A DNA stretch of 64,000 bases from Phoronis australis (Eukaryota > Phoronida > Phoronidae). The DNA is taken from positions 1,335,661 through 1,399,660 of the forward strand of contig NMRA01000016.1 in the NCBI GenBank assembly GCA_002633005.1. The letters run 5' to 3'. Within the stretch, counting starts at the first letter, position 1; the number at the start of each line of letters is the position of its first letter. Shown piece by piece: positions 58,321-64,000 of the stretch. The position numbers and the translations under genes are program-made. Below the pieces are notes generated by a model. The model saw nothing but the letters and a program-made list of their open reading frames with translations, was not told the DNA's origin and searched no databases.

Positions 58321-58767
58321 AGGCGAAGGCAACCTTTTTCATGTCATTTTTAGCAAAAAATAAGGCTCGTTGATTATCCCAGACATATTTTTCACTTATT
58401 TACTGCTTTTCGTAATTTAAATTTAATTTATTACTCGTCGTCTACTCCGGAAGAGACGTTTTGGGAGGCAAGAATTTCGCGCTAATTTCTTTTCATATAG
58501 TCTACTGTGAGAGCAGTCGAGTCAGTCATTGTTCTACCTCGGTTGTGATAAGTTAGGTCGTCGTTTGCTTTTGTTTACGAGTCAGTCAACATGCCACGCT
58601 GTTGCTGCGTACTGGGGTGTACTCACGTACAGAGGAAGAACTGTCCCACTTGCCCGAGTGTCCCGCGACACACTCCCACTGGAGGGTGATCTGAGCACCC
58701 AAACAGCTTACATCCCGCCGTGTGACTCCCTCGCCACACACCTAGCACCTTCCAAATAGCTCCAATA
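58321..58767 (+). mobile_element. Kolobok/THAP element, copy 2 (half, rearranged)
   Basis: Begins after TTAA (58317-58320) with the same AGGCGAAGGCAACC terminus. The first 250 bp match the right end of the 51961-53501 element inverted. At 58591 an ATG opens MPRCCCVLGCTH, the C-x4-C start of a THAP zinc finger. Sequence then jumps to a segment in reverse orientation (58622-58765) that encodes, on the minus strand, the same CGEGVTRRDV..WECVAGHSGKWDSS module. The 5' arm and internal module thus face each other. The copy ends at the gypsy LTR. Confidence 0.7.
58591..58626 (+). pseudogene. THAP domain N-terminus (12 codons, truncated)
   Basis: MPRCCCVLGCTH: Met-Pro followed by the first two zinc Cys of a C2CH THAP finger. 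The remaining THAP residues are absent because the sequence switches to an inverted internal segment. Confidence 0.55.
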
Positions 58768-58906
58768 TGTACTGTATATAAAGATGATTTCTTTGATAAC
58801 GATTTATTATCTGACTAGTAAACTTGACACTACTTATCGCTACGTCATCAACTTGTGTGTTATACAAAGAGCGGCCTCTAGGGTAAACTAAAGTAACTAC
58901 ATTACA
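58768..58906 (-). mobile_element. Putative 3' LTR of the gypsy element (139 bp)
   Basis: Minus strand: starts TGTAATGTAG right after a polypurine tract and ends CAGTACA, giving TG..CA ends. It contains TATATA near its 3' end. No matching 5' LTR was found near 62320-62620, so boundaries rest on the polypurine tract and the junction with THAP-element sequence. Confidence 0.5.
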
Positions 58907-58920
58907 TCTCTCCCTCCTTA
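58907..58920 (-). promoter_or_regulatory. Polypurine tract of the gypsy element
   Basis: TAAGGAGGGAGAGA on the minus strand, directly before the TGTA of the putative 3' LTR; the plus-strand primer site of retroelements. Confidence 0.6.
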
Positions 58921-59041
58921 CGAATAGACATTACACAATCGAGACCGTCAATATAAAAATCAACTAATAAAACTGTCTTTAGCAGATGAGCAAACAAACA
59001 TCTATGACTAGAACGACTAAAGTCTATCAAACATGGTGGCA

Positions 59042-60196
59042 CTAAATGTCCATCACGAAGTTCTCATATTTCGCAGGCGCGTTCCTAGTTCTGCTCGAAC
59101 GACGTAACTGTGGTTCGTCACTTGCAGTCATCTCCTTGGATGAGGTATCTTCAGATCCTGGTTCTGGTTGAGACTTGTCACAAAGGTCTGGTATTTTCTT
59201 CATGTGCGATGAATTTCTGGTAACCACATGACCATCACGTGCTGCGGTGATCATATTTCCTTTCTTCTCAACCACTTCGTAAGGTAAGGGTTTATATGGT
59301 GTTGAGAGCTTGCTGGTTTTCTCTTGCTTAACTAGAACTGTGTCTCCAGGCTGCAAAGGACACGTTTTGTCAGCGTTGTTACGACTATCAGCCATGTCCT
59401 TCATGTATGTTTTCATACGAGCATCTCTGGTGCGAGCAAAATCAAGCTTCTCTTCAAAGGTCACCTTCTTCGGCTTTGTAAGTGTTGGAAGTTCCGTTCT
59501 GAGTTTTCTGCCATTTAACATTTCAGAGGGAGACATGCCAGTGGTTGACTGGGGTGTTGCTCTGTAATCACGCAGAAAAGTATACAGTTCCTGCTTCCAA
59601 CTTCCTTTTTCCACCATGACTGCACGGATTGCCTTTTCAAGAGTTCTCATAAACCTCTCTGCCTCACCATTTGCCTGGGGGTAACGTGGAGTTATTTTCT
59701 TGTGTTTAAAACCAAAAAGTTTTGCCCAATTTGCAAACTCCTCACTCTGGAAAGGCGGTCCGTTTTCTGATTTTACCACTTCTGGAATTCCTTGACGTGC
59801 AAATATAGTGTCTAGGTTCGGGATTGTTGCTTTCGCCGATATGGAATACAAAATTTCTAACTCAGGAAATCGGCTGTAGTCATCCATAACAACCAGAATG
59901 TATTCACCCGTCTTGAATTCTCCGCAAAAATCTATGGATACCTCCTTCCATGGTCCAGTTGGTAATTCGGTCATTCTCAATGGTTCATGGTTCTTTGTTT
60001 CTGTGCAAGCTTGACATGGAATACAGCTTCGCACAACGCTTTCTACGTGTTTGTCAGTACCTGGGAACCACACGGCTTGTCGCAGAAAGGCTTTCGTCTT
60101 CACGATTCCTTGGTGACTAGATTGAGCAATGTTAACAGCTCTACTCTGTAGTTTACTTGGGAGTATTATTCTATCACCTCTCAAAATCAGTCCGTC
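59042..60196 (-). pseudogene. Gypsy element integrase, ~380 aa
   Basis: Open to a TAG at 59042. Read from 60196: GLILRGDRIILPS, then the zinc region (SSHQG..DKHVE..CIPC) in which the His normally a few residues before SSHQG is Gln. Core: VSIDFCGEF (first catalytic Asp), VVMDDYSRFPE, then KSENGPPF, where the second catalytic Asp is Glu, and ANGEAERF (catalytic Glu). The C-terminal module LQPGDTVLVKQEKTSKLSTP is of GPY/F type. Family role: inserting element cDNA into the genome. With the second Asp replaced it is probably inactive. Confidence 0.85.
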
Positions 60197-61122
60197 TTAG
60201 TTAGTCTCCTGAGTGGTTCGACTGTGGTACTGTAGTTCGGGATGAAACTCGCAAGATATTGGGCCATGCCCAGCCAGCTACGAATTTCTTCGACATTTTG
60301 CGGCTGACTTGCATTGACAATTGCCGAAATCTTGTCATCGCTGGGACTTACTCCGTCTCCACTGAAAATGTGACCAAAGAATGAAATCTTTGTTTTGAAG
60401 AATTCGCATTTGCTTCTGTTTGCTGTGACATTGAATTCTCTCAGTCTCTGTAGTACTTGTCGTATTGTCTTTATGTGCTCATCCTTCGTCTTGCTGAATA
60501 GAATTATGTCGTCTGACATATTCCTCACACTTGGGATGTCCGCTAACATGTCAGCAACTGCCTTCTGGAATATCTCAGCAGCTGAGTTGATACCCATGCT
60601 CAAAACTTTGTAACGGTAGAGGCCTTGGTGTGTTACAAATGTTGTGATGTAACGACTTTCGGGATGAAGCTCCAACTGATGGTAGCCCTTGTTTAAGTCA
60701 ATCTTCGAGAAATACTTTGACCCATTCATGTCAACAATCAAGTCATGAATAGTGTTCATGGGATACCGCTCACGTTCTATGGCCGAGTTAATTGCTCGAC
60801 TGTCGATACATATGCGTACACTGTCATCCGGTTTTCTAACCGCAACAATGGGGCTTACCCATGGTGTGGGACCTTCAGCGTCTTCAATTATTTCGAGATC
60901 CTTTAAACGCCTGATTTCGTCTTCAATCTGCGGTGGACGGTGAAAGGGAATGGTGCGCTTCTGCGCTATCGGCTTAATAGATTTGTCTATGTTGAGTCTG
61001 ACCTTGACCCCTTTCATGCCACCAATTCCGTTGAATCTATCGCTGTACTCGTCTATGAGCTGTTCCACCGTGTCTGAAACATCTTCAATTGTCACTGTGC
61101 TGAGAAATGTGATAAGACCCAG
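60187..61122 (-). pseudogene. Gypsy element reverse transcriptase; RNase H missing
   Basis: Frame opens upstream of TVTIEDVSDT and runs to 60187. RT landmarks in order: KRTIPFHRPPQIEDEI, PTPWVSPIVAVRKPD, FSKIDLNKGYHQLEL, then the catalytic box as NMSDDIILFSKT (Ser where most elements have Asp-adjacent Tyr/Ile-Asp-Asp contexts such as YIDD), and WLGMAQYLASFIPNYS. Immediately after RRLTKTD the frame stops and integrase sequence follows, so RNase H and the linker are deleted. Converts element RNA to cDNA in intact relatives. Confidence 0.85.
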
Positions 61123-61562
61123 CTTTTGTGATGTCTCAAACCAAGTAAGTTTCCTGCTGTACCTTTCACAACGTAAATCTCGGGGACAGTAGCCAGCTTC
61201 GTTTGTGGTGCCTTCACTGTGTCTTTGAAGTAGCCTAACACAGGTAGTTGAATTCTTGCATTATCTGGTTCATAAGAGTATAGTTTCTTTAATGACTTAT
61301 TTAGCGTTTTGACGTTTAGTCGTCGGAACGTGTCCTCTCCAATGACGTTGACTTCCGCACCAGAGTCCAGAAGCCAGTTGACTTCTCCTCCTGTCAAGCG
61401 AAGTGTAGCATGTTTCGTCATCTTCCCTCCAGTCGTTATAGGTGCTATGGATACTGGATACAAAGGGCACAACGACATACTCATCTTCAGACCAGTTGCC
61501 GTCCGTGGACACACGGGGTGCAATGTGCTGTTTTGTGTGGCACCTTTGGTCATAGTGACCAA
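61092..61562 (-). pseudogene. Gypsy element aspartic protease
   Basis: Contains WLLDSGAEVNVI, the D-S-G active-site box of a retropepsin, about 40 residues into the true protease part. The first ~45 residues of this frame are out of register with gag; a frame change near 61450 separates the gag tail (EDEYVVVPFVSSIHS) from protease. The last ~10 residues are out of register again; the RT frame takes over near 61125. Family role: cleaves the Gag-Pol polyprotein. Confidence 0.75.
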
Positions 61563-62319
61563 TATGGTTACATTTTTGACACCTTACATTTTTAGCTGGA
61601 CAGTCTCCATCATGGGGATAGTCGCTTCCACAACGGAAATAGAAATGTTTTCCAGGTTTCTTTTGTTTTCGACTGCTCGACTGGGATCTTCCACGGTTGT
61701 GGAAGTTGACGCGTTGTCGTGATCTGCCACGTTGTACAGCATGAACTTCTGCATGATTCGACCCATCGAGATCTCTGATTTGAACGCCCATTTGTTCATT
61801 GGCTCGTGCTGCTTCTAAAAATTTCGCCAGAGACAGCCCATCACGAATTCCCTTTTTCTTCACTTCTGGGTTCTTGCAGTTGTTAACCATCTGGGCGAGT
61901 TTTATGAGTTCTATTATGTCATTCTTGGAAAGATCCTCCAATTTAATTACTTATACTTTGTCTGTAACTCGCATGTAGAAATTGTCTATTGACTCCGATG
62001 GTCCTTGGGTTATCTGATGTAGCATGTTCATCAAGTACACTCTGTTAAGCTTTGGTGTAAAATATTTGTTCAATGCGTCACGCAGTTTGTTGTATTCACT
62101 TGACTGCCCAGGTGTTCCAGAGTCAGGTAAGTTTTTGATCAGTTTCCTTCCTTTGCTGCCAATATAATGTATCAACATGTCACGCATTTCAGCCTGTTCT
62201 TTAATTTTCATGGCTTTTATCATAGCCTCAAACCCTTCCAACCATTCCTCCCATTGGGAAGTGATGATAGGGTCATCATTTACATCGAACTCGGGATAGC
62301 GGGGCAAAGAAACGGCCAT
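61297..62319 (-). pseudogene. Gypsy element gag with one internal stop
   Basis: One frame from MAVSLPRYPEFDVNDD to the protease region, broken by a single TAA at 61953-61951. The capsid-like part has WEEWLEGFEAMIKAMK and LHQITQGPSESIDNFYMRV. After a basic linker come two zinc knuckles. The first (YFRCGSDYPHDGDC) lacks its first Cys; the second, CQKCNHIGHYDQRC, is intact C-x2-C-x4-H-x4-C. Gag packages element RNA. The lesion plus downstream frameshifts make this copy non-functional. Confidence 0.82.
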
Positions 62320-62621
62320 TTTGTGCTATTTTATGTCACTGGTAGCTTTGGTGATCGTTGTATTTCGACGCACCCTGTACTTGAATTATTCACAGAGTGC
62401 GTGCCATATGTACACACACGTCACTACAGTGTCACATATATGCGTTTCCGTCCACCCTGTATTTTTGCACGCGACAGCGAGAGTGGAATTTTCCAGTAAG
62501 TTTAACGACTAAAGTCAATGTTTTTGAAATCTGATATTTGGCTCACCCACATCAGAAGTGTCCCTGATGTATGTGCAGTATATGCAATGAGTCCGTTTCG
62601 ATCCTCGTCGCCATTGTACTA

Positions 62622-64000
62622 GACCGGGATCCCAGAGCTTTTTTGGGCATGAAAAGGTAACCAATTTTCTTTGGTGCCACAGTGCTCTGTGGGTATCCTG
62701 ATGCTTGGAAATGGCCGTCTGGCAGGTTTGCTCTGGTGGGTGTGGTCAGGGGAGCCAAGAGAATTGCACTCAAAAATTGAGCTAGATCAACTTTTCTGGT
62801 AACCACTTAAAACTGCCGTCGATACCTGCAACGTCATCCATTGTATCAAAATTGGTCACTGCCAGACAATTTCAGTGGTGGGGAGTACCCGCCAGACGAA
62901 CATATACAGGGTACAAAAATTGAGCTAGATCAATCCAAGAGGTAACCACTTGAAACCAGTCGCAAAATATTCACCGTAAGCTCAGGTATCACGAATGAAC
63001 ACTGCCAGACAAATCTAGTGGTGGGTTACCCCCGCCAGACACGCCCAAATACCTGAATTGAGCTAGATCAACCCATCAGGTAACCGTTTGAAACCAATTG
63101 CAACGATGTTCAGCATCACTGAACATGGCACAACAGTTAGATGCCAGACAGTTTCAGTGGTGGGGTGCCCTTGCCAGACGATTATCAAAAAGGGTTAAAA
63201 ATTGAGCTAGATCAACCCAAGAGGTAACCGCCTAAAACCAGTTCCAAAATATTCACCGTAAGCCCAGGTATCACGAATGAACACTGCCAGACAAATCTAG
63301 TGGTGGGTTAGCCCCGCCAGACACACCCAAATATATGAATTGAGCTAGATCAACCCAAGAGGTAACCACATAAAACCAGTTGCAAAATATTTGACGTAAG
63401 CCCAGGTATTAAGAATAAACACTGCCAGACAAATCTAGTGGTGGATTATCCCCGCCAGACACGCCCAAGTACCTGAGTTGAGCTAGATCAACCCGCCAGG
63501 TAACCGCTTGAAACCATTTGCATAATGTCGAGCAACATTCTGCATGCAACAAAAGATACTTTACAGACATTTTTAGCGGTGGGGCAGTTGCGTGCAGAGG
63601 TTTGATCGATGTAGAGGCGACTTTTTTAGACGCCCCTATCTCTCCTCAAATGCATATATCCTATTTAGGCACGTAGCCAGCATGGTGGTTCAAATTTCAA
63701 CAACGGTGGATCTTGGTATTTTGCAAACGTCGACACTGTAGAGCTTTCGGTGATGCCTTTGACGCAGCTTAATTAGGGGGAAGGGAAATCTGTATACATG
63801 ACGACGACTTATGTTCATGAGATGAGACGGAATTTGTAATACCAGATACGAGGATGCTGTGACGATTGCTCGCAAAGAACGGGACGCAAATTAGGATGTA
63901 ATGTGGTCCAAAAAGAGAACATTCTCGCGTTATTTCCTGCCGAAGTTTCAAATCAGCCATGCTTAAATGAGTGATTACACCTCATTGCATACTCAGACGG
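62622..64000 (+). mobile_element. Composite P-D element copy 3 (runs off the window)
   Basis: Head at 62622, six units with GAGCTAGATCA at 62779, 62922, 63060, 63204, 63342 and 63480 (spacings 143, 138, 144, 138, 138), tail to about 63665, then CACGTAGCCAGCAT and D sequence to the window edge. The best copy for defining the unit. Confidence 0.8.

Larger units (their letters stand above)
58768..62345 (-). mobile_element. Ty3/gypsy retrotransposon, decayed
   Basis: Order gag-protease-RT-integrase-3' LTR, diagnostic for Ty3/gypsy (integrase after RT). Lesions: gag stop, two frameshifts, deletion of RNase H, Asp-to-Glu in integrase, no recognisable 5' LTR. The left end abuts the THAP-element fragment; the right end passes into 62346-62621, which shows nothing recognisable. 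Confidence 0.85.

Noticed and set aside
59310-59567. Plus-strand ORFs inside the gypsy element
   Set aside because: They are antisense shadows of integrase, RT and gag.
62346-62621. Possible 5' LTR of the gypsy element
   Set aside because: No similarity to the putative 3' LTR and no TG..CA boundary; left unassigned.

Overview
The window is eukaryotic. It has spliced genes, long introns, dense diverged transposons, A+T-rich non-coding DNA, a 319-base assembly gap (33692-34010) and single unknown bases at 9269, 14025 and 56426. The repeats (Penelope-like, TTAA-duplicating THAP/Kolobok-like, gypsy, L1-like, tRNA-derived SINEs, CAG..CTG GGATCC MITEs) suggest a marine invertebrate, perhaps hemichordate, echinoderm or amphioxus-like. 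I cannot name the species.

One cellular gene can be rebuilt from end to end: a secreted trypsin-like serine protease on the minus strand (46556 down to 25019). It has eight coding exons, consensus splice sites and compatible phases throughout. A TATA box lies about 50 bp upstream of the ATG and an AATAAA about 150 bp past the stop. It encodes 285 residues: signal peptide, a short Cys-rich propeptide, IVGG, the His/Asp/Ser triad and the Asp of a trypsin S1 pocket. Its 21.5-kb span is mostly repeat-filled intron; intron 3 is 11.8 kb. The residue before IVGG is Ser, not Arg or Lys, so it cannot activate itself in the usual way.

Layout. 1-9700: old repeats, including a 1.8-kb element with GGCCCGTAGC ends (3076-4886) and an isolated THAP domain (9486-9683). 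11370-12930: a broken reading frame ending in a PHD-like zinc finger, split by an LTR-like foldback flanked by GGGAG. 13100-24850: almost gene-free, with MITEs, a 21-bp minisatellite carrying TATCGATA palindromes, and one weak first-exon candidate at 22624. 25019-46556: the protease, whose intron 3 holds an L1-like LINE with a complete ORF1, a composite repeat with 138/144-bp tandem units, and a TTAA transposon. 46700-50300: an 84-bp inverted repeat and a second TTAA transposon in opposite orientation. 50330-55600: TG microsatellite, Penelope-like remnant, Kolobok-like element with exact TTAA duplications and a 254-residue ORF, an unrecognised broken ORF, and more repeats. 58321-62335: a second THAP-element fragment next to a dead gypsy element lacking RNase H. 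62622-64000: a third copy of the composite repeat, running off the edge.

Apart from the protease, the genes belong to mobile elements and form no shared pathway. The window's main interest is nesting: LTR in PHD ORF, TTAA element in composite repeat, MITE in Kolobok-like element, Kolobok-like element beside Penelope, gypsy against THAP element. This allows relative dating and gives several exact empty-site tests.
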